Shown here: positions 42,816 to 51,219 of the stretch, in pieces
How positions within the stretch are numbered: the first letter of the stretch is position 1
How the letters are laid out: each line of letters begins with the position of its first letter
NCBI GenBank assembly: GCA_039184865.1
Contig: JBCDAV010000009.1
Coordinates: forward strand, 109,638-173,637
From: Thermohalobaculum sp039184865
GTDB taxonomy: Bacteria > Pseudomonadota > Alphaproteobacteria > Rhodobacterales > Rhodobacteraceae
Length of the DNA stretch: 64,000 nt
Reading direction: 5' to 3'
Notes under the pieces: generated by a model
Seen by the model: only the letters and a program-made list of their open reading frames with translations
Databases searched by the model: none
What the model was told of the DNA's origin: nothing
Made by a program: the position numbers and the translations under genes

Positions 42816-42821
42816 GTCCGG

Positions 42822-43532
42822 TCAACCCTTCCAGTCGATATGCACGACCTGTGCCGAACACTCCTCGAAGTCCCAGTTGCGACCGAAATCGCGCAAGCGG
42901 GATTTCAGGCCCTTGGCGATGATGATGGTCGAGGACATCCAATATTTCGAGTTGGTGATCTTCACATGCTCTTCGGGATCGACACCGCCGATCGGTTCGA
43001 TCGACGCCAGGATAGCCTTGCCCGCAGTGACCGAGCGCACGTTGCCGTCAGTGATGTAGTGGACCGGCACCTTCTTTGTGCCGAGGAAGCTCCCGACGAG
43101 CAATTTCAGCAGACCCGTCGTGCCGCCGGCCTGTCCCGACATGATCGTCTCGAGCGCCTTGGTCTGTACGTCATTTGCGCCTTCGTCCACGTAAAGCGCG
43201 ACGGTCCAGTTGCCTTCCGCCATGCGCCCGGGGATGTCGAGCAGAAGTGCAACATTGATCCCGGCCAGAGACATCCCGCCGAAATGCCCGTCGTCGATCC
43301 GGAAGGCCATCCACGCCTGGCAATAGCCGTGCGTCGGCTTGGCCACGCCCAGCGAGACGTCGCAGGGACAGAAGACTTCGCACGAGCAGTTAAGCGCCAG
43401 TTCGCCCTTGATCGCCCAGCCGGTTTCGGCCACCGGAACCAGCTCGGTGCCCTTGGGTTCCATGCGCGAGGTGATGCCGGCTGCGGGCAGGCGCACCTTG
43501 TCGCGTTTGGACTTCTTGTTGGCCTTTGCCAT
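42822..43532 (-). CDS. DUF1326 domain protein
   Basis: A 236-residue protein. It has a basic N-terminus (MAKANKKSKRDK) and a conserved cysteine cluster NCSCEVFCPCDVSLG, then HGYCQAWMAFRIDDGHFGG and a long beta-rich domain. The CxC...CPC cluster suggests a metal or Fe-S/thiol role. It lies 10 bases downstream of the DUF2182 membrane protein on the same strand, the common DUF2182/DUF1326 pairing; together they are likely one functional unit. Mechanism unknown. Confidence 0.8.
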   Translation of the reverse strand: MAKANKKSKRDKVRLPAAGITSRMEPKGTELVPVAETGWAIKGELALNCSCEVFCPCDVSLGVAKPTHGYCQAWMAFRIDDGHFGGMSLAGINVALLLDIPGRMAEGNWTVALYVDEGANDVQTKALETIMSGQAGGTTGLLKLLVGSFLGTKKVPVHYITDGNVRSVTAGKAILASIEPIGGVDPEEHVKITNSKYWMSSTIIIAKGLKSRLRDFGRNWDFEECSAQVVHIDWKG

Positions 43533-43542
43533 GCTCGTTCCC

Positions 43543-44547
43543 TCAGATCAGTTCGTTGGCGACTGTGGCCGCTCCGGCGACGATCATCAAGGCCCCTGCG
43601 ATGCGTCCCCAGATCTCGGCGCGTGGAAGGATCTTTTCCGCCAGAAAGTAGAGGGCGATCACCGCCATCCAGATCACGTTCATTGCGCCGAAGACGAACA
43701 TCAGGCCCATCAGCGCGACACAGCAGCCGAAGCAGTAGAGCCCATGGCGCGCGCCGACAGGAAAGGCGCCGGCAAGGCCCTCGCGCCAATGGCTCATCAG
43801 GTAGGTGAGCGGATGGCGGCAATGGCGCAGGCAGAACTCCTTCACCGGCGTGAACTGATAGGCGCCCGCGACGATCAGCAGAAGCCCGGCCGCGAAGGGC
43901 AGGGCGAGCGTCCCGCCCATTGCGAACCACGAACTGCCGCGCAGGCTGAGCTGGCCGAGTGCGGCGACGACCGAAAACGCGGCCCAGAGCGCGAAGTACC
44001 CCGTGAGAAACAGGCCGATGCGTGAGGCCAGCCGCAGGCCGCGGTCCTCCTTGGCGGCCAGACCCGCATAGATCGCCGTGACCGGCGCCATGGCGGGCAG
44101 CATCATCGCCGCCATCATCAGGATCCACATGGCGATCGTGACGGAGATCGTGCCGAGGCTCCAGTCCGCCGGGTTCATCGACATGCCAGGCATGTCCATC
44201 TGCATGGCGCCCATCGGTTTGCCGTCGCTCATGCCATCCGTCGGCATAGATCCCTTCGAGCCGTCTTGGCCCATGCCTTCCATCGCCTTCGGCGCTTCGG
44301 TCACGTCCATTTTCATGCCGCTTTCGCCGCCCATAGCGCCGGTGTCGTCCATGTTTCCCGACATGCCCGGCATGGGCATGTTTTCCGACATTCCGGGCAT
44401 GTCCATATCCATGTCCATCGACATGCCGGACATTCCGCCCATGACCTGCCAGGTCGCCAGCCACATCGCCGCGGCGATCAGGGTGACGACGATGAACGTC
44501 ACGACCCTCGGATCGTCGGCATAGCGGGAGATCAGACGTGCGCTCAT
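43543..44547 (-). CDS. DUF2182 membrane protein with Met-rich extracytoplasmic segment
   Basis: A 334-residue membrane protein. N-terminal helix at about 18-36, then a soluble segment (about 37-130) very rich in Met, Gly, Ser and Asp (MSGMSMDMDMDMPGM, MPMPGMSGNM, MQMDMPGMSM), then several helices (from about 136) including IAMWILMMAAMMLPAMAPVTAIYAGL and two Cys-containing segments FCLRHCRHP and YCFGCCVALMG. Met-rich repeats like these bind Cu(I)/Ag(I) in other proteins, so metal handling is a reasonable inference. It heads an operon with the DUF1326 gene and is divergent from acuI-like. Confidence 0.82.
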   Translation of the reverse strand: MSARLISRYADDPRVVTFIVVTLIAAAMWLATWQVMGGMSGMSMDMDMDMPGMSENMPMPGMSGNMDDTGAMGGESGMKMDVTEAPKAMEGMGQDGSKGSMPTDGMSDGKPMGAMQMDMPGMSMNPADWSLGTISVTIAMWILMMAAMMLPAMAPVTAIYAGLAAKEDRGLRLASRIGLFLTGYFALWAAFSVVAALGQLSLRGSSWFAMGGTLALPFAAGLLLIVAGAYQFTPVKEFCLRHCRHPLTYLMSHWREGLAGAFPVGARHGLYCFGCCVALMGLMFVFGAMNVIWMAVIALYFLAEKILPRAEIWGRIAGALMIVAGAATVANELI

Positions 44548-44692
44548 GTCTGTGGGTCTGCCTGTTGGTTGCTGGCCGCCGTCGTATTTGACAGCCCGAT
44601 TCTGTGGTTCTCGACTTGCCTTCAACCGGATGATCTGACAGGTGTCAACGCAAAGCCAACCCGGCAATCCCAATTCAGACAGGAGAACTGCA

Positions 44693-45685
44693 ATGTCGAT
44701 CCGCGCGCTCGTGGTCAGCAAGGAAGAGGACGGGCCCGTCTCGTCCGAAGTCACGACGATCAGCGAAGACCAGTTGCCCGAAGCAGATGTCACCGTGGCG
44801 GTCGAGTATTCGACGCTGAACTACAAGGACGGGCTCTGCATCACCGGCTCCGGCGGGCTCGTGCGCAACTTTCCGCACGTGCCGGGGATCGACTTTGCGG
44901 GCACGGTCGAAAAGTCGGACTCCGACGCTTTTCTGCCCGGTGACAAGGTCGTTTTGACCGGCTGGCGCGTCGGCGAGGTCTGGTGGGGCGGCTACGCCCA
45001 GAAGGCGCGGGTCAAGTCGGACTGGCTGGTGCGACTGCCCGAGGGGATCGACACCAAGCAGGCGATGGCCGTCGGAACGGCAGGGTTCACCTCGATGCTG
45101 TCCGTGATCGCGCTCGAGAACATGGGGCTGACCCAGGATAACGGGCCGGTCCTCGTTACGGGGGCCGCAGGCGGTGTCGGCTCTGTCGCCACCGCGATCC
45201 TGGCAAATCTTGGCTACGAGGTGGCCGCAGTGACCGGCCGCCCGGAAACCGCCGACTACCTGAAGGGACTGGGCGCCACGACCATCGTGCCGCGCGAGGA
45301 TCTTGCCGAGGCCCCGACGCGTCCGCTGGACAAGGAGAGTTGGGCGGGCTGCGTCGACGCGGTCGGCGGCGCGATGCTGGCGCGGGTTCTGACCCAGATG
45401 AAGTACGGATCGTCCGTGGCCGCCGTCGGACTTGCCGGTGGCGCGAAACTGCCCGCGACCGTGGTTCCCTTCCTGCTGCGCGGCGTAAACCTTCTCGGCA
45501 TCGACTCCGTCATGCAGCCGCAGGCCCCGCGCATTGCCGCCTGGCAGCGCATCGCCCGCGATCTGCCCATGGAGAAGCTGGAAGAGATGGTGTCGATGGC
45601 GACGCTGGACGACCTGCCCGAGATGGGCCCGGCGATCCTGAAGGGCGAGGTCAAGGGCCGCGTCGTCGTCGATCTGAACGCCTGA
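44693..45685 (+). CDS. acuI: AcuI/YhdH-type acryloyl-CoA reductase (NADPH)-like
   Basis: A 330-residue medium-chain dehydrogenase/reductase without zinc motifs. It has LNYKDGLCITGSGGLVRNFPHVPGIDFAGTV, the nucleotide-binding LVTGAAGGVGSVATAIL, and INLLGIDS-like VNLLGIDSVMQPQ plus the C-terminal GRVVVDL. AcuI reduces acryloyl-CoA, the toxic intermediate of DMSP/acrylate use (family knowledge); the substrate is inferred from homology. AGGAG precedes the ATG at 44693. Confidence 0.85.
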   Translation: MSIRALVVSKEEDGPVSSEVTTISEDQLPEADVTVAVEYSTLNYKDGLCITGSGGLVRNFPHVPGIDFAGTVEKSDSDAFLPGDKVVLTGWRVGEVWWGGYAQKARVKSDWLVRLPEGIDTKQAMAVGTAGFTSMLSVIALENMGLTQDNGPVLVTGAAGGVGSVATAILANLGYEVAAVTGRPETADYLKGLGATTIVPREDLAEAPTRPLDKESWAGCVDAVGGAMLARVLTQMKYGSSVAAVGLAGGAKLPATVVPFLLRGVNLLGIDSVMQPQAPRIAAWQRIARDLPMEKLEEMVSMATLDDLPEMGPAILKGEVKGRVVVDLNA

Positions 45686-45686
45686 T

Positions 45687-45771
45687 CGCCCTCCTGCAGC
45701 GCGTTCCGCGCGCTGCACCGCCCACCCGCCCACCCCGGCGCATCGCTCGAAAATCGCGCTGCGGGAGGGCG
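45687..45771 (+). other. Nested hairpin between acuI-like and aminotransferase genes
   Basis: A perfect nine-base stem TGCAGCGCG (45695-45703) / CGCGCTGCA (45709-45717) with a five-base loop. It is flanked by a second long-range pair CGCCCTCC (45687-45694) and GGAGGGCG (45764-45771). It starts two bases after the acuI-like stop, and no T-run follows the inner stem. It could be a terminator for acuI-like or a leader structure affecting the aminotransferase gene at 45790. Confidence 0.5.
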
Positions 45772-45789
45772 CATCGATCTGGGGTGCAC

Positions 45790-46989
45790 ATGACCGAATT
45801 GGACATCGATTGGGTACGAGCCCAGTTCCCGGCGTTCGCCGAGCCGTCGTTGGACGGTTGGGCGTTCTTCGAGAATGCCGGCGGATCCTATCCCTGCCGT
45901 CAGGTGGTGGACCGGCTGCACGATCTTTACGTGACCGCGAAATGCCAGCCGTACTGGGGGTTCCGGGCGTCCGCGAAGGCCGGCGAGGCCATGGATGACA
46001 GCCGCACGCGCCTCGCCGCCCTGATGGGCGTTTCCGAGGACGAGATCCATTTCGGACCGTCGACCTCCCAGAACACCTACGTTCTTGCGCAGGCAGCCCG
46101 GCAGGCCTTTCGTCCCGGCGACGAGATCGTCGTCACCGATCAGGACCATGAGGCCAATTCCGGTGTGTGGCGCCGCCTGTCGCAGGAGGGGCTCAGCATC
46201 CGGGAGTGGCGGATCGACCCGGACACCGGCCATCTTGATCCGTCGGATCTCGATACGCTGCTGTCCGAGAAGACCCGCATCGTCTGTTTTCCGCACGCCT
46301 CGAACATCGTCGCCGAGATCAACCCGGTTCGCGAGATCTGCGCGAGAGTGCGCGCAGCGGGCGCGATCTCGGTGGTGGACGGCGTTTCCTATGCCCCGCA
46401 CGGGATTCCCGACGTGAACGCGCTGGGCGCGGATATCTACATGTTCTCGGCCTACAAGACGCACGGGCCGCATCAGGGTGTGATGACCGTGCGTCGGCAG
46501 GCGGCGGAACGTCTGGTGCCACAGTGCCACGACTTCAATCGCGGCAATATGCAGGCCTGGTTCACGCCCGCGGGGCCTGACCATGCCCAGATCGGCGCAC
46601 TGGCAGGCATGGTCGACTACACGGACGCTTTGTCCGCCCGGCACGGCGGTGCGTCGGCCCACGACATCATGCGTGCAGCCGAGATCGAGCGCCTCGCTCC
46701 CGTTTTGGAATGGGCCCGGAACCGGAACGATTTACGGTTGCTCGGACCGTCCGACCCGGCCAAGCGCGCGCCGACGGTCTCGCTGGTGCATGAAAGACCG
46801 GGCGAGGACCTGGCCGATGCATTGGTCGCCCACAAGATCGGCGCTGGTGGCGGATGTTTCTATTCTGACCGCTGCTGCGCCGCGCAGGGTGTCGCGGTCG
46901 AACATGGCGTTCTTCGCATCTCCTTCCTGCACTACACGACCGAGGAGGAGATCAACCGCGCGATCGACGCTCTGGAACAGGTCTTGTGA
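45790..46989 (+). CDS. Class V aminotransferase (cysteine-desulfurase-like fold)
   Basis: A 399-residue PLP enzyme. Core segments: NAGGSYPCRQVVDRL, FGPSTSQNTYVLAQA, TDQDHEANSGVWRRL, VVDGVSYAPHGIPDV, and the PLP lysine in MFSAYKTHGPHQGVM. The C-terminal GGGCFYSDRCCAAQGV and VLRISFLHYTTEEEI follow. It resembles SufS/CsdA-like enzymes, but the desulfurase active-site cysteine was not confirmed. Could be a desulfurase, isopenicillin-N-epimerase-like or other lyase. Its stop overlaps the next start as GTGA. Confidence 0.85.
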   Translation: MTELDIDWVRAQFPAFAEPSLDGWAFFENAGGSYPCRQVVDRLHDLYVTAKCQPYWGFRASAKAGEAMDDSRTRLAALMGVSEDEIHFGPSTSQNTYVLAQAARQAFRPGDEIVVTDQDHEANSGVWRRLSQEGLSIREWRIDPDTGHLDPSDLDTLLSEKTRIVCFPHASNIVAEINPVREICARVRAAGAISVVDGVSYAPHGIPDVNALGADIYMFSAYKTHGPHQGVMTVRRQAAERLVPQCHDFNRGNMQAWFTPAGPDHAQIGALAGMVDYTDALSARHGGASAHDIMRAAEIERLAPVLEWARNRNDLRLLGPSDPAKRAPTVSLVHERPGEDLADALVAHKIGAGGGCFYSDRCCAAQGVAVEHGVLRISFLHYTTEEEINRAIDALEQVL

Positions 46990-47432
46990 TCCGCCGCGCG
47001 GTGCCGGGTGAGGGCGAGCAGGTCCGCGCGATCGTCGCTGCCGCCTATGCCCGCTATCTCGACCGCATGGACAAAATGCCGGCACCGATGCTCGATGATT
47101 ACGAGGTGCGCGTCGGTGAAGGCGCCGTCGAGGTCTGGGATGATCCGGAGCGGGGTATTCTCGGAATGATCATTCTCGGCGATCGTGCCGACGGGTTCAT
47201 GCTTGAGAACGTGGCTGTCTCACCGGATGCACAGGGCATGGGCATCGGACGGCGTCTGATCGACCACGCGGAGGCTGAAGCGCGGCGGCGCGGTCATCGG
47301 CAAATCCGGCTCTACACCCACGCGACCATGGTCGAAAATCAGCGGATGTATGCCCGTCTAGGCTACGTCGAGACGGCGCGCGGCGAAGACGAGGGCTATG
47401 ACCGCGTGCAGTTCGAAAAGCATCTGGGCTGA
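46986..47432 (+). CDS. GNAT-family N-acetyltransferase
   Basis: A 148-residue acetyltransferase. The acetyl-CoA loop is VSPDAQGMGIGRRLIDHAEAEARRRGH (Q/RxxGxG type), preceded by FMLENVAV and followed by RLYTHATMVENQRMYARLGYVE, the family C-terminal half. The GTG start at 46986 overlaps the previous stop. The acceptor is unknown. Tightly linked to rsmD downstream. Confidence 0.88.
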   Translation: MIRRAVPGEGEQVRAIVAAAYARYLDRMDKMPAPMLDDYEVRVGEGAVEVWDDPERGILGMIILGDRADGFMLENVAVSPDAQGMGIGRRLIDHAEAEARRRGHRQIRLYTHATMVENQRMYARLGYVETARGEDEGYDRVQFEKHLG

Positions 47433-48034
47433 TGCGCATCATCGGCGGGCGCTTCAAGGGAACGCGGCTTGCCGCACCGGGTGCGCAGGGCGGCGGCAAG
47501 GCGCATCTGCGACCGACATCGGACCGCGTGCGCGAGAGCCTGTTCAACCTGATCGAGCACGGAGACTACCCCGAGATCGAGGGCGCACGGGTGCTCGATC
47601 TGTTCGCTGGCACAGGTGCGCTGGGTTTCGAGGCACTGTCGCGCGGAGCCGCGCGCTGCGTCTTCGTCGATGACGGCCCGGCGGCGCGCGGACTGGTCCG
47701 CCAGAACATCGAGACGCTCGGCGTCATCGGCCAGACCAAGCTCTGGCGCCGGGATGCAACACGACTGGGACTCTGCCGCGGGGAACCGTTCGATCTGATT
47801 TTCGCCGATCCGCCGTACGGCAAGAACCTCGGAATTGAAGCTCTTGTGTCTGCGCGCACGGGGGGATGGATCGCGCCCGGGGCCTTGATTGTGCTGGAGG
47901 AAGGTGCCGGGTCCGAGATTGCCTTGCCCGAGGGACTGACGCTGCGGGACGACCGGACGTATGGCGACACCCGGATCATGATTTTCACCGACACGGTTGC
48001 AACGCCCCTTGGCGGCGCGCCCGCGCCCGACTAA
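47432..48034 (+). CDS. rsmD: 16S rRNA (guanine(966)-N2)-methyltransferase
   Basis: RsmD methylates G966 of 16S rRNA during small-subunit assembly. It is 200 residues. Starts MRIIGGRFKGTRLAAPG; RPTSDRVRESLFNLIEH is a family motif, VLDLFAGTGALGFEALSRGA the AdoMet loop, and FADPPYGKN the (D)PPY catalytic motif. The ATG shares its A with the GNAT stop codon (TGATG). Confidence 0.95.
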   Translation: MRIIGGRFKGTRLAAPGAQGGGKAHLRPTSDRVRESLFNLIEHGDYPEIEGARVLDLFAGTGALGFEALSRGAARCVFVDDGPAARGLVRQNIETLGVIGQTKLWRRDATRLGLCRGEPFDLIFADPPYGKNLGIEALVSARTGGWIAPGALIVLEEGAGSEIALPEGLTLRDDRTYGDTRIMIFTDTVATPLGGAPAPD

Positions 48035-48062
48035 GCCTCGGTCCAATCGCTAGGGAGGCAGC

Positions 48063-48830
48063 ATGCATATCGGAGAGAACACCCCCGCCGTGGTCACAGG
48101 CGGCGCCAGCGGTCTCGGCGAGGCAACCGCGCGTGCCCTGACGGCGCGCGGTGCGAAATGCACGCTTCTGGATATGAACGCCGAACGCGGGAAGGAGGTC
48201 GCGGCGGAGCTCGGCGGCACCTTCGCCGAATGCAACGTGACGTCGGATGACAGCGTCGATGCTGCTCTTGCCAAGGCGGTCGAAGCCCATGGCACTCCCC
48301 GCATCGTCGTGACTTGCGCAGGCGTCGGTCCGGCGCAGAAGACCATCGGGCGCGATGGGCCGATCGACATGGCGCACTATGCGCAGGTCATTCAGATCAA
48401 TCTGATCGGCACGATGCGGGTGATGTCCAAGGCCGCCTGGATCATGTCGCAGGCCGAACCGGTCGATGATGACGGGTGCCGGGGCGTCGTGGTCAACACG
48501 GCTTCGGTGGCCGCTTTCGACGGTCAGATCGGACAGGCGGCGTACGCGTCCTCGAAGGGAGGCGTTGCCTCTCTCACGTTGCCTGCCGCGCGGGACCTTG
48601 CGCGCAACGGCATCCGTGTCAGCACTATCGCGCCTGGCATTTTCGGCACTCCGATGTTGCGCGGCCTGCCCGAAGAGGCGCAGGAAAGCCTCGCCAAACA
48701 GGTCCCCTTTCCGGTCCGCCTCGGCGATCCGGACGAATTCGCCCGACTGGTCTGTTTCATCGCCGAGACAGGCTATATGAACGGCGAAGTGATCCGTCTG
48801 GACGGCGCGATCCGGATGGGGCCGAAGTAG
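48063..48830 (+). CDS. SDR family oxidoreductase, 3-hydroxyacyl-CoA dehydrogenase type II-like
   Basis: A 255-residue short-chain dehydrogenase. The cofactor loop is TGGASGLG (residues 12-19), VVNTASVAAF holds the catalytic-Ser region, and AAYASSKGGVASL the YxxxK pair; the ARDLARNGIRVSTIAPGIFGTPML segment resembles the HSD10 group. Likely substrates are 3-hydroxyacyl-CoAs or steroids (family inference). Independent gene with a 48-base gap before the peroxiredoxin. Confidence 0.88.
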   Translation: MHIGENTPAVVTGGASGLGEATARALTARGAKCTLLDMNAERGKEVAAELGGTFAECNVTSDDSVDAALAKAVEAHGTPRIVVTCAGVGPAQKTIGRDGPIDMAHYAQVIQINLIGTMRVMSKAAWIMSQAEPVDDDGCRGVVVNTASVAAFDGQIGQAAYASSKGGVASLTLPAARDLARNGIRVSTIAPGIFGTPMLRGLPEEAQESLAKQVPFPVRLGDPDEFARLVCFIAETGYMNGEVIRLDGAIRMGPK

Positions 48831-48878
48831 CCACCAACCAACCAAACGAAAACGACCCTGGCAGAAGGAGCCTGACCC

Positions 48879-49367
48879 ATGCCCATCGCTGTTGGCGAAA
48901 AGATCCCCTCGGTGACCCTGTTCGAGATCGGCGCGGAAGGTCCGGCTGCCGTGTCGTCGGACGATGTGTTCGCCGGCAAGAAAGTCGCGCTGTTCGGCGT
49001 GCCCGGCGCCTACACCCCGACCTGCCACCAGAAGCACATGCCGAGCTATATCGGCCAGATGGACGCGCTGAAGGCAAAGGGCGTGGATGATGTGGTCTGT
49101 GTCTCGGTCAACGACCCGTTCGTCATGAAGGAATGGGCCGGGCATACGGGCGCCGACACCGCGGGCATCCGTGTCCTCGGAGATTCGCGTTCCGAGCTTG
49201 CCAAGGGGATGGACATCCTGCTCGACGGCTCCGCGATCGGGCTGGTCGACCGCCTGCTGCGCTTCTCGGCCTATGTCGAGGATGGCGAGGTCAAGGCGAT
49301 CAACATCGAAGGCTCGCCGGGCGAGATGGACGCGACCTCGGCCGAGAAATTGCTGGAGCAGATCTGA
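48879..49367 (+). CDS. Peroxiredoxin (Prx5/AhpC-TSA type)
   Basis: A thiol peroxidase of 162 residues. The peroxidatic site is in GVPGAYTPTCHQKHMPSYI (PTxxC motif). The ending EGSPGEMDATSAEKLLEQI is typical of the group related to plant type II/Prx5 proteins. It detoxifies H2O2 or organic hydroperoxides using glutaredoxin or thioredoxin. AGAAGGAG lies just upstream of the ATG. Confidence 0.92.
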   Translation: MPIAVGEKIPSVTLFEIGAEGPAAVSSDDVFAGKKVALFGVPGAYTPTCHQKHMPSYIGQMDALKAKGVDDVVCVSVNDPFVMKEWAGHTGADTAGIRVLGDSRSELAKGMDILLDGSAIGLVDRLLRFSAYVEDGEVKAINIEGSPGEMDATSAEKLLEQI

Positions 49368-49407
49368 CACGGCTGATCAGGCGCGACGCATCCGGGAACC
49401 GGCGGGG

Positions 49408-50334
49408 ATGGTACGCTCCGTGCTCCGTTGGCTCCTGGGCAAGCGCAGGGTTCATCGGCCCTACTACCCGCCGGCGGATACCAGCGGATATCGCGTCTAT
49501 ACTGCGGAGTTCGATGACGTCGTGGGTGCGTCTGATATAGCGCCCGATTTGTCAGGCCGTGGCTTTCGGGGCATGGCTCGTCAGGAATTTGATGACGTTA
49601 CCGAGTCGGTGTCCCGAGCGCAGGAGGCTCTCAGAGAAACGCTTGCCGCGCTAGCAAACGAGCCTGAGATAGATCCGATATCGGACCCGACGACACCGCC
49701 GGCTGTGGTTCTCCTCATCGACCATTCGGGATCACTCCGGGCACGAAATTCGAAACAAGGTGCCATCTGGGCCTACGTACTGGCAAACCTGTTCGTTCAA
49801 CTCGCCCAGAGGCATGGCGTTCCGTTCGAGATCCTCGGGTTCACGACGGTGGATTGGCGGGGTGGCGAGCCCCGGCGTCGTTGGCTCCGCGACGGCAAAC
49901 CCGCCGATCCGGGACGGCTTTGCCCGCTCCGTCACATCGTATATTCGGCGTTCGATACCGTGACCGAGCCCGACATGCGAACCGTTCTTCGACCAGACGT
50001 TCTGAAGGAGAACGTGGACGGCGAAGCGGTGCTTTGGGCGCAGCAGCGATTGCTTGCCTTTTCGCCCTCTGGGGGCGATCTGATCGTTGTCTCGGACGGC
50101 GCTCCGGTCGATGACTCCACGCTTAAGTCCAACTCAGAGAACTATCTGATGGATCATCTGAAAGCCGTCGTCGCTACGACTCTCGCTCAGGATCGTATCA
50201 GGCTCCATGGCGTCGGCCTCGACTATGATGTTTCCGCAATCTACCCGAATTCGTGTCGGATTACCTCGCAAGCCCGTCTTGCGAGCATTGGGTGGCCTTT
50301 CTTTCAAGGTATCCTGATGGGCAACCAGGCATAG
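49408..50334 (+). CDS. Orphan CobT-like VWA-domain protein
   Basis: A 308-residue protein strongly resembling the C-terminal half of aerobic cobaltochelatase subunit CobT. Segments shared with CobT: RVYTAEFDDVV near residues 29-39, the MIDAS motif LLIDHSGSL (D105-S107-S109), FEILGFTTVDWRGG, LRHIVYSAFDT, LKENVDGEAVLWAQQRLL and VVSDGAPVDDSTLKSN. The N-terminal CobT domain and the middle helical segment are missing or shortened, and no cobS or cobN is nearby. Base composition is less GC-rich than in flanking genes. Cobalt insertion is doubtful; a VWA protein working with an AAA+ partner elsewhere is an alternative. Confidence 0.8.
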   Translation: MVRSVLRWLLGKRRVHRPYYPPADTSGYRVYTAEFDDVVGASDIAPDLSGRGFRGMARQEFDDVTESVSRAQEALRETLAALANEPEIDPISDPTTPPAVVLLIDHSGSLRARNSKQGAIWAYVLANLFVQLAQRHGVPFEILGFTTVDWRGGEPRRRWLRDGKPADPGRLCPLRHIVYSAFDTVTEPDMRTVLRPDVLKENVDGEAVLWAQQRLLAFSPSGGDLIVVSDGAPVDDSTLKSNSENYLMDHLKAVVATTLAQDRIRLHGVGLDYDVSAIYPNSCRITSQARLASIGWPFFQGILMGNQA

Positions 50335-50338
50335 GGAT

Positions 50339-51121
50339 TTGCAGACGGTGTCCGGAACCGATCACTCCTCGCCAGCTGACTGGTCGCCGGACGGGCCATA
50401 CTTCGTACTCGTCCAACCGCAGATGGGCGAGAACATTGGTGCTGCCGCGCGCGGGATGTGGAACTTTGGTCTGCGCCGGATGCGCATCGTAGATCCGCGC
50501 GACGGCTGGCCGAACCCTGCCGCCGTTGCCATGGCCTCGGGCGCAGGAGCGCTACTGGATGACGCCCAGATCTTCCCGACGACCGCCGAGGCCGTCGCCG
50601 ATGCGCAGGTCATCTACGCCACGACGGCGAGAACCCGCGAGATGACCAAGCGTGTTCTGACGCCCGAGGCGGCCATGGCCGAGACTCGCCGTCACATCGA
50701 CGCCGGGCGCAAGGTGGCCGTGCTGTTCGGACCGGAGCGCGCCGGGCTTGGGAACGCCGACGTCGTGTTGGCGGACGCGATAATCTCGGTGCCGGTAAAT
50801 CCCGCTTTCGCCTCGTTGAACCTCGCCCAGTGCGTGCTCCTGACCGCCTACGAGTGGCGCCGCCAGCGCGACCAGACCCCCGCCGAGCGACTGGAGGGTG
50901 AGCAGACCGATCCCGCGAACGCAGAGGCCGTGGGCAAGCTTTTCGAGTATCTTGAGACCGAACTGGATCGCGCCGGGTTCTTCTTCCCCGAGGACAAGAA
51001 GCCCGCGATGACGGCCTCGCTTGAAAACCTGCTCCGCCGTGCCGCACTGACCGATCAGGACGCCCGTACCTTGTGGGGGGTGATCCGCGCGCTCGCTGAA
51101 GGCCCGAAACGAAGGCGTTAA
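50339..51121 (+). CDS. trmJ: tRNA (cytidine/uridine-2'-O-)-methyltransferase TrmJ-like
   Basis: SPOUT-fold RNA methyltransferase of 260 residues. Motif 1 is VLVQPQMGENIGAAARGMWNFGL, motif 2 VAVLFGPERAGLGNADV, and motif 3 SVPVNPAFASLNLAQCVLLTAYEW, the knotted AdoMet site. TrmJ methylates position 32 of several tRNAs. The TTG at 50339 or GTG at 50348 may be the start; AGGGA at 50333-50337 is nearer the GTG in a workable spacing. Five bases after the CobT-like stop. Confidence 0.9.
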   Translation: MQTVSGTDHSSPADWSPDGPYFVLVQPQMGENIGAAARGMWNFGLRRMRIVDPRDGWPNPAAVAMASGAGALLDDAQIFPTTAEAVADAQVIYATTARTREMTKRVLTPEAAMAETRRHIDAGRKVAVLFGPERAGLGNADVVLADAIISVPVNPAFASLNLAQCVLLTAYEWRRQRDQTPAERLEGEQTDPANAEAVGKLFEYLETELDRAGFFFPEDKKPAMTASLENLLRRAALTDQDARTLWGVIRALAEGPKRRR

Positions 51122-51219
51122 GGGCCAGTAGCTGCGTGCGTCTTCGGCCAACCGCGCCAACCCGCCGCTTGTCCGGCCGGATGGGCGCCGCTAAGTCTCG
51201 CCCGCAAGCAGCGGAGTGA

